Shown piece after piece: positions 39,357 through 51,025 of a DNA stretch of 64,000 nt (positions within the stretch are counted from its first letter, which is position 1; every line of letters starts with the position of its first letter). Under the pieces are notes generated by a model. The model made no database searches. It saw only the letters and a list, made by a program, of their open reading frames with translations, and was not told the DNA's origin. This stretch comes from Verrucomicrobiota bacterium (GTDB lineage Bacteria > Verrucomicrobiota > Verrucomicrobiia > Opitutales > Opitutaceae). The DNA is taken from NCBI GenBank assembly GCA_016235555.1, contig JACRKC010000055.1, forward strand, positions 62,001-126,000, given 5' to 3'. A program made the translations under genes and the position numbers.

Positions 39357-40022
39357 ATGAAAACGCTCCGCCGCCGCCTCTTTCTCTGCCTCGCCGCGCT
39401 GGGCCTGCTCGGCCGGATCGCGACCACCGCCCCCGCCGCCGCCTCGTCCGCGAACCCTGTCGCCTCCACCTCGTCACCGGATCGTCCCAAGGCCGGTTCC
39501 TATCGGATCCAGCCCACCGACAGGCTCAGTATCAGCGTTGGCGGGGAAGCGGAGTTGAACGTGGTCGGCAAGAAGGTCGATGTGAACGGCAATATCAACC
39601 TCCTCTACATCCCGGACGTCCATGTCGCCGGACTCACCGTTCGCGAAGCCCAGGCCGCCATCGAAAACGCCTATCGCGACGGCCGCATCCTGCGCAATCC
39701 GCAGGTCTTCGTGAATGTCGAGGAATACGCCGCCCGCGAGGTCACCGTCGGCGGCTACGTGAAATTCCCCGGCAAAGTCCAGATTCTGCCCGAAACCATC
39801 ATGACGCTGAAGGACGCCATCAGCAAATGCGGCGGCTTGGGCGAAACGGCCAACGGCAAGGCCGTGCGCATCACCCGCACCTTGCCCGACGGATCTCTCA
39901 AGCTCTTCGACAAACTCGACGTCGAAAGCGCGTTGCTCAGCAAACCCGGAGCGAAGGCTGGCGATGCCAACTTTATCCTCGAGCCCGGCGACAACGTCTA
40001 CATCCCCGAACGCATCATCTAA
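39357..40022 (+). CDS. Polysaccharide export protein, short Wza-like
   Basis: 221 residues with a signal peptide (RLFLCLAALGLLGRIATTAPA), no lipobox visible. The polysaccharide-export domain starts YRIQPTDRLSISVGGEAELN and has VNGNINLLYIPDVHVAGLTV; one SLBB domain follows (EVTVGGYVKFPGKVQI ... LKDAISKCGGLGETANGKAV) and the end ILEPGDNVYIPERII is typical. It is much shorter than Wza (about 380), lacking the extra SLBB and the C-terminal pore helix, so the adjacent barrel may provide the outer-membrane pore. Confidence 0.88.
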   Translation: MKTLRRRLFLCLAALGLLGRIATTAPAAASSANPVASTSSPDRPKAGSYRIQPTDRLSISVGGEAELNVVGKKVDVNGNINLLYIPDVHVAGLTVREAQAAIENAYRDGRILRNPQVFVNVEEYAAREVTVGGYVKFPGKVQILPETIMTLKDAISKCGGLGETANGKAVRITRTLPDGSLKLFDKLDVESALLSKPGAKAGDANFILEPGDNVYIPERII

Positions 40023-40040
40023 CCGCTCGCGCCCTTTCCG

Positions 40041-42206
40041 ATGGCTGAAGCCGCCCTCAAACCACCGCCCGTGCCGCCCCCGCCCTCCGACAGGGAGGAC
40101 GAGGTGGTCGAACGTCGCACGCTCCGCGACTACTACATCATCCTGCGCGAGCGCGTGTGGATCGCCCTGCCGCTGGCGCTGCTGGTGGCCGTGGGTTACG
40201 GCTACTGGAAACTGCGCGAGGAGCCGCGCTATGCCTCGTTCGCGACGTTCCAGTTCGAAAAACCCGACAACATCGTCCAGGGCGGCCGCGTTTACGACCC
40301 CACGGTCCAGAGCGAATACGACATCAACACCTACATCCAGATTCTCGGCAGCGCCAAACTATCGGCCAATGTCCAGGAATCGTTCAGTCAGGAGGAACTC
40401 GCGGTGCTCCGCCGCGCCGCCCTCAGGCGCGCGCAACCCAACACTCCGCCGGCCGCCATCGGGGTTCCGCTCGGCAACTATTGGGCCGAACCGGTGCGCA
40501 ACAGCTTTCTGATCCGCATCAACGTCCACCACGACGATCCCGAGGCCGCCGCCCTCGTCGCCAACCACATCGCGCAGGCCTTCGAGGCGCATATCGCCGA
40601 CACCCTCTCCGGCAAGAACGACATCGCGATCAAGTATCTGCGCGAACAGGCGGACCGTCTGAAGAAAGAAACCGAGGTCGCTGACAAAAAGATGCAGGAC
40701 TACATGAAGCAGTATCAGCTGCTGGCGCTCGATGCCAACAAGGACGTGGTCACCGACCGGCTCAAACGCATCACCGGCAACCTGACCGACGCCCTGCTTG
40801 CGTTGCGCGCCGTTGAAAACCAGGTGCGGCAGATCGAAGAGTTCGTGGCACAGAAGAAGAGCCTGTTCGACATCTCCTTCATCAGTGCGAATGGCGCGGT
40901 CGCGGCGCTCCGCACCCAGCTCAACACCTTGAAGCTGGAGCAGGAGGTGCTGGCCGACAAATACCTCGAGCGGCATCCGGAGATGATCAAGAGCACCGCC
41001 AAGATCGCCACCACCCAGGACCAGCTGGACAAGGCGATCGAGCAGGCGATCGCCGAGCTGCGCACCCGCCACTCCGAGGCCCAGCAATCCGTCCGCACCT
41101 TTGAAACGGAAAAGACCAAGGCCGAGGAAGAGTCCCTCCGCCTCGGGGATCTGAGCGTCGAGTATAGCAGCCTCAAGCGCGAAGCCGAAGCCGCCCGCAA
41201 CAACTACATGCAGGTGCTCGACCGCCTCAATCAGACCCGCACCACGACCAACTTCGACAAGATCCCCATCCGCAAGCTCGACGCCGCGGTGCCGACCCCC
41301 AACCCGGTCTCGCCGAATCGGAACGCCATCACCCGCACCAGCATCGGCCTGGGCGTCCTGATCTTCATCGGCGTGGCGGTCGGCCTCAGCTTCATCGACG
41401 ATCGCATCAAGAGCGCGTGGGACGTCGAATCCTTCATCGGCGCCAATCTCCTCGGCATCATCCCCGACCTCGCCGCCATGAAGGACGAGGAAAAATACAC
41501 GCTCCTCCTCGACAACGCGCAGGCTCCGGGTGTCGAGGCCTTCCTCAGCGTTTACAGCTCGATCAAGATCCACTCGAAGCTCGATTTCCCCAAGTCGATC
41601 CTCGTCACCTCCACGATCCCCGGCGAAGGCAAGACGCTCATCTCATGCAACGTCGCCGGCAGCTTCGCCCGCCACGGCAAGAAGACGCTCGTCATCGACT
41701 GCGATCTGCGCCGCCCCATGCTGCACCGCCACTTCAAGCAGCAGAACACCTCCGGTCTCATCACCTGGTTCGAGGGCGGCGCCTCGCTCGAAGGCGACCT
41801 CGCGAACCATCCCTCGCTCGGCATCATCAAGGTCGGCGAAAACCTTTCCCTCCTCTGCTCCGGCGGCCGCTCGAAGAGCCCGACCGAATTGCTCGAAAGC
41901 CCCGTCTTCGGCCAGCTCCTCGAACGCCTCAAGCGCGAATACGACCTCGTCATCGTGGACTCGCCGCCGCTCGGCGCCGTCACCGACTCGCTGCTGATCG
42001 CCGAGCGCATCGACGAGGTGGTCTACGTCTGCCGCTTCAACCGCGCCTACCGGAAACACATCCGGCTTTACATGCGCGCCCTGCGCAACGGCAAGAACGA
42101 GATCCTCGGCGTCGTGCTCAACGGCCTCTCGCCGCGCCGCATCGAGTATTACTCGAATTACCGCTACTACCGCAGCTACAAGAAATATTACGGCGCGCAG
42201 ACGTGA
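40041..42206 (+). CDS. Wzc-type polysaccharide co-polymerase and BY-kinase
   Basis: 721 residues controlling polymer length and export. The N-terminal Wzz domain has a span at residues 38-60 (VWIALPLALLVAVGYGYWKL) and a long coiled coil (ADRLKKETEVADKKMQDYMK). A second span is at about 430-450 (IGLGVLIFIGVAVGLSFI). The kinase has Walker A STIPGEGKTLIS, Walker A' VIDCDLRRPML, Walker B LVIVDSPPLGAV and a C-terminal tyrosine cluster (IEYYSNYRYYRSYKKYYG) for autophosphorylation. No glycosyltransferases or flippase are adjacent. Confidence 0.93.
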   Translation: MAEAALKPPPVPPPPSDREDEVVERRTLRDYYIILRERVWIALPLALLVAVGYGYWKLREEPRYASFATFQFEKPDNIVQGGRVYDPTVQSEYDINTYIQILGSAKLSANVQESFSQEELAVLRRAALRRAQPNTPPAAIGVPLGNYWAEPVRNSFLIRINVHHDDPEAAALVANHIAQAFEAHIADTLSGKNDIAIKYLREQADRLKKETEVADKKMQDYMKQYQLLALDANKDVVTDRLKRITGNLTDALLALRAVENQVRQIEEFVAQKKSLFDISFISANGAVAALRTQLNTLKLEQEVLADKYLERHPEMIKSTAKIATTQDQLDKAIEQAIAELRTRHSEAQQSVRTFETEKTKAEEESLRLGDLSVEYSSLKREAEAARNNYMQVLDRLNQTRTTTNFDKIPIRKLDAAVPTPNPVSPNRNAITRTSIGLGVLIFIGVAVGLSFIDDRIKSAWDVESFIGANLLGIIPDLAAMKDEEKYTLLLDNAQAPGVEAFLSVYSSIKIHSKLDFPKSILVTSTIPGEGKTLISCNVAGSFARHGKKTLVIDCDLRRPMLHRHFKQQNTSGLITWFEGGASLEGDLANHPSLGIIKVGENLSLLCSGGRSKSPTELLESPVFGQLLERLKREYDLVIVDSPPLGAVTDSLLIAERIDEVVYVCRFNRAYRKHIRLYMRALRNGKNEILGVVLNGLSPRRIEYYSNYRYYRSYKKYYGAQT

Positions 42207-42207
42207 C

Positions 42208-42262
42208 GCAGGGCCGCGGCCCTGCACTTGGGAGTTGAGCGTTGGGCGTTAAGCGTTGAGCG
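42208..42262. repeat. Palindrome and GAGTTGAGCGTT heptads upstream of lpxI
   Basis: A perfect 18-base palindrome GCAGGGCCGCGGCCCTGC (42208-42225) is followed by four tandem words of the GTTGAGC/GTTGGGC/GTTAAGC type (42231-42262). The array abuts the lpxI start and includes a TTG (42256) that would otherwise open the frame. Confidence 0.8.
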
Positions 42263-42276
42263 TCTGGCCCGATTCC

Positions 42277-43125
42277 GTGCCTCCGCCCTCCGCCTTTCTC
42301 CCCAAAAACTTCGATCCACGCCGGCCCGTCGGGCTCATCGCCGGCCAGGGACTCTACCCGCAGCTTGTCGCCCGCGCCGTTCGCGCCGCCGGCGTGCCGC
42401 TGCGCCTCGTCGCGTTCGACGAGGAAACGCCGCCCGAACTCATCGCCACCTTCCCCGAGTCGGAGCGCCGCATTCTCCTCGTTGGCCAGCTCGGCAAGAT
42501 GCTGAAAACTCTCGAGGAATTCGGCGCCGGCTACGCCATCATGGCCGGCCAGATCACGCCGCGCCGCCTCTTCAAGGGCCTCCATCCCGACCTCAAGGCC
42601 ACCAAAATCCTCCTCACCCTCAAGCGCCGCAACGCCGAGACCATCTTCGGCGCCATCGCCCGGGAGATCGAAGACCTCGGCGTCACGCTGCTCGACGCGC
42701 GCGCCTTCCTCGACGACCAGCTCGCGACCGCCGGCTGCATGACCGGCCGCAATTTCGCCATCCCGCGCGACTACCTCGATCACGGCATCCACATCGCCCG
42801 CGAGAGCGCCCGGCTCGACATCGGCCAAGGCTGCGTCGTCCGCAAGGGCACCGTGCTCGCCGTGGAGGCGTTTGAGGGCACTGACGAAATGCTCCGCCGC
42901 GCCGGCGGCTTCAAGACTGACGACGCCCTCTTCGTCAAAACCGTGAAGGCCCGTCAGGATTTCCGCTTCGATGTCCCCTGTTTCGGCCTGCGCACGCTTG
43001 AGACGATGCGCGAGGCTAGGCTCACCGCCGCCGCGCTCGAGACCGGCAAGGTCATCATCCTCGACAAGCCCGCCGTCCTCTCCCAGGCGAAGGCCTGGGG
43101 CATCAGCCTGTTCGGTTTCGAGTAA
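42277..43125 (+). CDS. lpxI: UDP-2,3-diacylglucosamine pyrophosphatase LpxI
   Basis: Lipid A pathway enzyme (DUF1009/LpxI family), cleaving UDP-diacylglucosamine to lipid X and UMP; 282 residues from the GTG at 42277. The conserved opening is PVGLIAGQGLYPQLVARAVR, followed by LLVGQLGKMLKTLEEFGA and MAGQITPRRLFKGLHPD, and in the second half IGQGCVVRKGTVLAVEAFEGTDEMLRRAG, KTVKARQDFRFDVPCFGLRTLE and GKVIILDKPAVL. It indicates a lipopolysaccharide-containing outer membrane. The start is uncertain because repeats cover the upstream bases. Confidence 0.92.
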   Translation: MPPPSAFLPKNFDPRRPVGLIAGQGLYPQLVARAVRAAGVPLRLVAFDEETPPELIATFPESERRILLVGQLGKMLKTLEEFGAGYAIMAGQITPRRLFKGLHPDLKATKILLTLKRRNAETIFGAIAREIEDLGVTLLDARAFLDDQLATAGCMTGRNFAIPRDYLDHGIHIARESARLDIGQGCVVRKGTVLAVEAFEGTDEMLRRAGGFKTDDALFVKTVKARQDFRFDVPCFGLRTLETMREARLTAAALETGKVIILDKPAVLSQAKAWGISLFGFE

Positions 43126-43141
43126 CCGCCGCAGGCGCGGC

Positions 43142-44041
43142 TCACCGCGCCCCGGTCGGCGTGGCCGGCAGCGTCCGGAAATACGCCCACAACGCCTTCA
43201 ACTCGAGGTCGCTCATCTGTCCGAACAATCGCGGCATGACCGGATTCAGCTCCGTGCCGTCGGGCCGTTTGGCTGTGCGCATCGCGGCGACGAAGTCCGG
43301 CTCCGACCACTTCGCCAGCCGTCCGTCCGCGTGCGGCGTCAGATTGGCGGCGGGCGGCCAGTCCGGCGGCCCGATGTCGATCTTGCCGCCGGAGAGTTTC
43401 GCATTGTGGCACCCCATGCAGGCATTCGCGAGGTAGCGGCCGTATTCCGGCGTCGGCCCTGGCGTCACCGCAACCGGCTGCCGGTGCGCATGGTCGACCA
43501 TTTCCGCCGGCAGCTTGATCTTGCCCGCCGTCAGCAACGCCCGGGCGACCGGCCCGAACGTGAGCGGCACCCGCTCGCGATCGACCGGCGGCACCGACTT
43601 CATGAACGCCACCAGCACCCCGAGATCCTCGTCCGACAGGTGCGTGTATTCGTCGGCCGGCATCAAATACAACCCCTTCCCCTCCGGTCCCACGCCATGC
43701 CGGATCGCCCGCACCCAATCCTCGTCGCGGAAGGTCGCCACCCTCCCGCCCTTGCCGCGCGTCAGGTTCGGCCCGTGCCAGCGGCCCATCGCGGCATCGT
43801 CGACCACTTTGTTGCCCGCATAGTCTTTTCCGTGGCACTCGTTGCAGCCTCGCGTCTCGGCGATGTGCCGCCCGCGTTCGAGGGCCGCCGCGTCGCGCGG
43901 GATCGCCACCGGCCGCACCTGCACCGCAAAGCTCTGCGCCAGCCTCGCGTTGCTCTTGGCATAAACCACCACCGCCAAAATGAGCCCAAGGCCCACGCAT
44001 CCGGCCAAGGCAAAGCCCAGCCATTTCAGGAATTTTTTCAT
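43142..44041 (-). CDS. Membrane-anchored dihaem cytochrome c
   Basis: 299 residues. An N-terminal span (WLGFALAGCVGLGLILAVVVYA) anchors it to the inner membrane. Two class I haem sites are present: CNECH near residue 68 and CMGCH near residue 215, with Met candidates in LYLMPADEYTHL and LNPVMPRLFGQMSD. It is related to the cytochrome subunits of membrane-bound dehydrogenases (alcohol, gluconate, aldehyde). It is convergent with lpxI and divergent from prfC, so it is a single-gene unit. A partnership with the GMC complex at 5-8 kb is possible but unsupported by linkage. Confidence 0.88.
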   Translation of the reverse strand: MKKFLKWLGFALAGCVGLGLILAVVVYAKSNARLAQSFAVQVRPVAIPRDAAALERGRHIAETRGCNECHGKDYAGNKVVDDAAMGRWHGPNLTRGKGGRVATFRDEDWVRAIRHGVGPEGKGLYLMPADEYTHLSDEDLGVLVAFMKSVPPVDRERVPLTFGPVARALLTAGKIKLPAEMVDHAHRQPVAVTPGPTPEYGRYLANACMGCHNAKLSGGKIDIGPPDWPPAANLTPHADGRLAKWSEPDFVAAMRTAKRPDGTELNPVMPRLFGQMSDLELKALWAYFRTLPATPTGAR

Positions 44042-44158
44042 CGGGAGAGAGGGAACCGCGCCATCCCGCCCGCCCCCGCCCCCCGCCGCAATCACTTTCG
44101 CGCCCACCCAAATAAGGCTTCCCCTTCGCCCCTCCGCGCCTTTGCGTCTGCGGTTCGC

Positions 44159-45784
44159 ATGTCTTCCGCCGCTGAAATCGCCCGCCGCCGCACCTTCGCG
44201 ATCATCTCGCATCCCGACGCGGGCAAGACGACGCTCACGGAAAAATTCCTCCTCTACGGCAACGCCATCCACCTCGCCGGCGCCGTCAAAGACCGCAAGA
44301 ACCAGCGCGCCACCGCCTCCGACTGGATGGAACTCGAGAAACAACGCGGCATCTCCATCAGCTCCACCGTCCTCCAGTTCGACTACGCCGGCTACGCGGT
44401 CAACCTCCTCGACACCCCCGGCCACAAGGATTTCTCCGAGGACACCTACCGCGTGCTCACCGCCGTCGATGCGGCGCTCATGGTGATCGACGCCGCCAAG
44501 GGCGTGGAGACGCAAACCCGCAAGCTCTTCGAAGTCTGCCGCCGCCGCGGCGTGCCGATCTTCACGTTCATGAACAAGTGCGACCGCCCCACGCGCAACG
44601 CCCTCGAACTCCTCGACGAACTCGAAACCGTCCTCGGCCTCCAGTCCTCGCCCGTCATCTGGCCGCTCGGCAACGGCCCGACCTTCAAAGGCGTCTTCGA
44701 CCGCCGCAGCAAGCAGGTGCACCTCTTCGAGCGCGTGCCCGGCGGCGCCTATCAAGCCCCGGTCGCCGTCACCTCGCTCGATGATCCCGCCGTGCGCGCC
44801 AAACTCGACGACCACGCCTACGCCGAGGCCCACGAGCAACTCGCGATGCTCGACGGCGCCGGCCATCCGTTCGACCTCGCCGCCGTGCGCGCCGGGCAAC
44901 AGACGCCCGTCTACTTCGGCAGCGCCGTGAACAACTTCGGCATCCAGCTCCTCCTCGACGGCTTCCTCCACGACTCCGTGCCGCCGGCGCCGCGCAAGCC
45001 GGCCGCGGCTCCCGGCTCCGTCATCCCCGTCGACTCCGAAAAATTCTCCGGGTTCATCTTCAAGATCCAGGCCAACATGGACCCGAAGCACCGCGACCGC
45101 ATCGCGTTCCTCCGCGTGTGCTCCGGCAAATTCGAGCGCGACATGTCGGTCGTCCACTCGCGCACCGGCAAGACCGTCCGCCTCTCCTCGTCGCAAAAAC
45201 TATTCGGCCGCGAGCGCGAGACGCTCAACGAGGCCTACCCCGGCGACGTCGTCGGCCTCGTGGGCCACGACGCGTTCGGCATCGGCGACACGCTGAGCAC
45301 CGACCGCGCGATCGTTTACGACGAGATTCCCCGGTTTCCCTCGGAGGTGTTCACCTACATCTCCAACCCGAATCCCTCCGACGCGAAAAAATACCGCGCC
45401 GGCCTCGAGCAGCTGCTCCAGGAGGGAGTCGTGCAGTCGTTCGCGCCCCGCAATGCCCCGCCCGGCGCCACGCTCCTTGCCGCCGTCGGCCCGCTCCAAT
45501 TCGAGGTCGTGCAATGGCGCCTCCAATCGGAATACAACGCCGAGTCCCGCCTCACGCCCGCGCCGTGGACGCTCCTCCGTTGGATCGAGGCGCCCGCCGC
45601 GGCGCTGACGAAGGACGGCGCGCTCGATCACTCGCGCTACGTCGTCGCCACCGGCGTGAGCTTCGGCACCGACAAGTTCGACCATCCCGTCGTGCTCTTC
45701 CCCAACGAGTGGACGATGCGCTATTTTGAAGAGAAGAACTCCGAGCTGAAATTGCACAGCCTCCCGCTCGAGCAAACCCGCTAG
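44159..45784 (+). CDS. prfC: Peptide chain release factor 3
   Basis: GTPase that recycles RF1/RF2; 541 residues, normal. G1 is IISHPDAGKTTLTEK, switch 2/G3 is LLDTPGHKDFSEDTYR, G4 is FMNKCDRP. RF3-specific features include LAGAVKDRKNQRATASDWME and the C-terminal VGPLQFEVVQWRLQSEYNAE. The ATG at 44159 is chosen; an upstream in-frame extension antisense to the cytochrome gene is not coding. Confidence 0.97.
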   Translation: MSSAAEIARRRTFAIISHPDAGKTTLTEKFLLYGNAIHLAGAVKDRKNQRATASDWMELEKQRGISISSTVLQFDYAGYAVNLLDTPGHKDFSEDTYRVLTAVDAALMVIDAAKGVETQTRKLFEVCRRRGVPIFTFMNKCDRPTRNALELLDELETVLGLQSSPVIWPLGNGPTFKGVFDRRSKQVHLFERVPGGAYQAPVAVTSLDDPAVRAKLDDHAYAEAHEQLAMLDGAGHPFDLAAVRAGQQTPVYFGSAVNNFGIQLLLDGFLHDSVPPAPRKPAAAPGSVIPVDSEKFSGFIFKIQANMDPKHRDRIAFLRVCSGKFERDMSVVHSRTGKTVRLSSSQKLFGRERETLNEAYPGDVVGLVGHDAFGIGDTLSTDRAIVYDEIPRFPSEVFTYISNPNPSDAKKYRAGLEQLLQEGVVQSFAPRNAPPGATLLAAVGPLQFEVVQWRLQSEYNAESRLTPAPWTLLRWIEAPAAALTKDGALDHSRYVVATGVSFGTDKFDHPVVLFPNEWTMRYFEEKNSELKLHSLPLEQTR

Positions 45785-45811
45785 CCGGCGGCTCGCGCCC
45801 GCCGAGACACC

Positions 45812-46234
45812 ATGCGCCAGCGCGCAGACAAGCCAGCCGCGACGGTCCGCCGCGTCCATCCCCACGCGTGGCTGTGGGAGCCGCTCACCGACGATCCGAC
45901 GTTTGTGCTCCGCTCGATGTTCGGCGCAAAGGCGGCCTACCTCGGCGGCAAGTTGATGCTCTGCTTTTGCGCTCGCGCGGAACCGTGGCGCGGCGTGCTC
46001 GCCTGCACCGACCGCACCCGACACGGCGCACTCGTATCCGAGTTTCCCGAACTCTCCCCACACCCGATCCTGCCGAAGTGGCTTTATCTGCCCGAGACGG
46101 CCGATTCGTTCGAACGCGTGGCGACCCGGCTTGTCGCCCTCGCGCGCCGCCGCGACCCGCGCCTTGGTGTCACACCACAGCCCGGAAAGCCGCGGCGTGC
46201 GCAACCGAAGAGATTTCTTCAGGGAAGTTCGTAA
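45812..46234 (+). CDS. Small conserved-looking protein of unknown function
   Basis: 140 residues, 28 bp after prfC in the same direction. The core FVLRSMFGAKAAYLGGKLML resembles in layout the TfoX N-terminal domain (MFGG-x-GxY-x-GKxF), but the match is too short to assign. Further on are LACTDRTRHGALVSEFP and HPILPKWLYLPETADSFERV. The last 20 residues are basic (GKPRRAQPKRFLQ). The 3' end overlaps by 16 bases the relic gene on the opposite strand. Confidence 0.6.
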   Translation: MRQRADKPAATVRRVHPHAWLWEPLTDDPTFVLRSMFGAKAAYLGGKLMLCFCARAEPWRGVLACTDRTRHGALVSEFPELSPHPILPKWLYLPETADSFERVATRLVALARRRDPRLGVTPQPGKPRRAQPKRFLQGSS

Positions 46235-46596
46235 ATTTCGATGAGCGCCTCGCCGGTCGCTCCACTGACGCCGCTCACTTGCGCCGTGTAGGCGCCGGGC
46301 GGCAGCGTCATGACGAGCGCGGAATCCAGGCTGTTTGGAGTCAGATTGAAGGCCGCCACGATCGTGAAGGCCGGCGCAAGGCTCGCATTCCAGTTGTCGT
46401 TCTCCGCGACTTTCACGCCGCTCGCGTTGTAAATCGCCTTGAGCGCAGCCGCCGCACTGGTGACCGAGCCGATCACATTGGTGCCTGAACCCGGAACCGA
46501 TGGCCGGTGACGGCCAGCGTGGCCGGCGGACGACGAGCGTCGTGGTCGTGGTGCCGGAATAGTCGTTGCCATCAACGATCAGAGACCAATCGCACG
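46219..46596 (-). pseudogene. Frameshifted 3' remnant of a large Ig-like-domain surface protein
   Basis: The intact final part (ALVMTLPPGAYTAQVSGVSG, EALIEIYELP) is a C-terminal module I associate with large secreted repeat proteins. Upstream, pieces of an Ig-like domain are recognisable in three frames: DGNDYSGTTTTTLVV, then ATLAVTGHRFRVQA after a shift, then NVIGSVTSAAAALKAIYN after another. Two frameshifts within 100 bases and no start of the gene mean it is a relic of a much larger gene. Confidence 0.7.
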
Positions 46597-47114
46597 TTCT
46601 TCGCCTCGTCGGCGGATTTCCGCATCTGGCTCCGGCGGAATCATGCTTGCAGCCGTTCTCCATCAACCCACGGCACCGCGTTCTGGAAGTTTCGCGCCGC
46701 TACGCCACATTGCCTCGCCCGACCGGCAGGCTGCCGCGGAAAGTTTCCAGTTGGGCTTCGGCCGGATTCATCTTCCTGCCCAGGGAATTTTCCACGGCAG
46801 GGCAAAAGTGCTGACAGGCCTTGGGGCGAACCGCACACCCTCCGGAATACCCGGAGGCCCGATTACGGGAATGCCCGGATTCCAGCCGGTGACCCCGCCG
46901 GCTATTCTGCCCTCATGCACACTCTCACCAGCAGCGTGGCCCCGCGAAACAACGCCGCCCTTGGCAGCTTGTCCCGGCCGCGCTTGGGCCGGCTCGCTTG
47001 CGGATGCCCGGCGGCGGCTGCCGGCGACCCCACCGGTGCGGTCGTCGTGGACCCCTCGCTTTCGGCCATTGCTCGTCGCCAATCGGCCGCGGAGCTCAAC
47101 CTTGGCCATCCGGC
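46597..47114. other. 518 bp with no recognisable gene, part of a decayed region
   Basis: No reading frame here has protein-like features in any frame. There is a weak inverted repeat (46731-46748 with 46783-46800, CTGCCG...GGAAA) and a short direct repeat (GGAATACCCGGA / GGAATGCCCGGA near 46845-46885). It lies between two relics and may itself be decayed coding sequence. Confidence 0.5.
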
Positions 47115-47384
47115 ATCGGCGCCGATGCTGTAACCGCCGCCCTCAACGAAGTGGCCGACTATCCGGCCGAAAACCCGACTCGGCTGGACGAACTCGAACC
47201 GGCCGTCGCCAACCCGAAAGCACCTGCCATGATTTCCGAAGACAACACCAGCCGAATCATGACGCTCGACATGGCTCACGAGAGCACCGATCTCGCCCGG
47301 GAAAAAATCCTGCGGGAGTCCGGCGTCGCTCTCGCGGCCCAAGCGAATCTTGACACCCAGTCCGCATGGTTGCTGCTGCGCTGA
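47115..47384 (+). pseudogene. C-terminal fragment of a flagellin gene
   Basis: About 90 residues ending at a TGA. The segment SRIMTLDMAHESTDLAREKIL followed by SGVALAAQANLDTQSAWLLLR closely follows the flagellin C-terminal pattern (SRIxDxDxAxExxxLxxxxILxQxGxAxLAQANxxPQxxLxLL). The 30 residues before it (ALNEVADYPAENPTRLDELE) fit the preceding D1 helix. No N-terminal flagellin domain is found upstream in any frame, and the normal QSG and PQ positions are altered, so it is a relic. No other flagellar gene is in the window. Confidence 0.65.
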
Positions 47385-47449
47385 GCGGCAAGCGCCACCC
47401 GCTCGATCCCGTTGATTTTTCCCACCGCGACACGGCTTCGCACCCGGGC

Positions 47450-47534
47450 GCATCTCAGTTTTCTGACTGAGGCGGGACGTCTCAGCCTCGTGGACGAGGC
47501 GTCCCGCCTCGTCGATTGCAGAAAAGTGAGATGC
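47450..47534. repeat. 85 bp element with 16-base inverted ends
   Basis: The left end GCATCTCAGTTTTCTG (47450-47465) and the inverse of the right end GCATCTCACTTTTCTG (47519-47534) differ at one base. Inside is a second palindrome, GAGGCGGGACG ... CGTCCCGCCTC (47469-47510). The nested structure resembles a miniature transposable element. Confidence 0.75.
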
Positions 47535-47778
47535 ACTCTTCCCGCCCGCTCGCTGTGGAACCCAGTTGCGCCGGATCGCGAAGCTGTCCTGCTCGACGCG
47601 GCTTCGTGCGCAATGAGCATGTGCCCGACTATCCGGAGATCTGTCGCTGAACGTCAGCGCGCGCCACTCCTGCGGCGGATTGGCCGGTCGCTCAACCCGT
47701 CGTAAAGCGCCGGCCAAAGCCGCGCGTCCGTCCGGTTTCGACTCGCGCCACCGCCCAAAATCTCCCTTGTTCGCGCGC
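47535..47778. other. 244 bp upstream of dacA with a tRNA-like stretch
   Basis: Between the 85 bp element and the D,D-carboxypeptidase gene. At 47674-47757 the sequence has features of a decayed tRNA: pairing ends GGCGG and CCGCC, a GGTTTCGACTC segment like a T-arm, and a 3' CA. The D-arm and anticodon arm do not fold properly; a GGCCGG/CCGGCC stem spans them. I see no promoter that I can defend. Confidence 0.35.
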
Positions 47779-50690
<2,912 letters not shown>

Positions 50691-50747
50691 ACGCTCAACA
50701 CTCAACATTTAACTCTCAACGCACAACTTCACCACTTCGGGCGCGTG

Positions 50748-50885
50748 GGTGTGACTCAAACTGATGTCGGTTCTCGGCTGCTCGGCTGTAGCGGCGGTCT
50801 ATGACCGCCGTCGTGGCGGCAAGGGTATACGGTCGGCGGTCATAGACCGCCGCTACAATTCCCTGACATCGGTTTGAGTTACACC
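50748..50885. mobile_element. 138 bp element with GGTGTGACTCAAAC inverted ends, copy 1
   Basis: The left end GGTGTGACTCAAACTGATGT (23 bases to 50770) and the inverse of the right end GGTGTAACTCAAACCGATGT match at 20 of 23 positions. It has no coding capacity, so it is MITE-like. It is interrupted by the GTAGCGGCGG hairpin repeat at 50788-50856. Confidence 0.75.
50788..50856. repeat. GTAGCGGCGGTC double-hairpin repeat nested in the MITE-like element
   Basis: The left arm (22 bases, 50788-50809, GTAGCGGCGGTCTATGACC...) and the inverse of the right arm (50835-50856) are identical at all 22 positions. The same arm occurs in the signal peptide of the inactive HtrA gene at 32774. Confidence 0.92.
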
Positions 50886-51025
50886 TCGGGTGCGTCTCAC
50901 TTTCGTGCCCTGCGGATGGGTGCTTTTCCAAGCGCCCAAGCTCAGCGGTTGAAAACCGCCGCTCCGTCGCTCTCGTCGGACGGCAAGAAACTGAGCTGAG
51001 TCCACCACCTCAGGGCCGCCACTGG

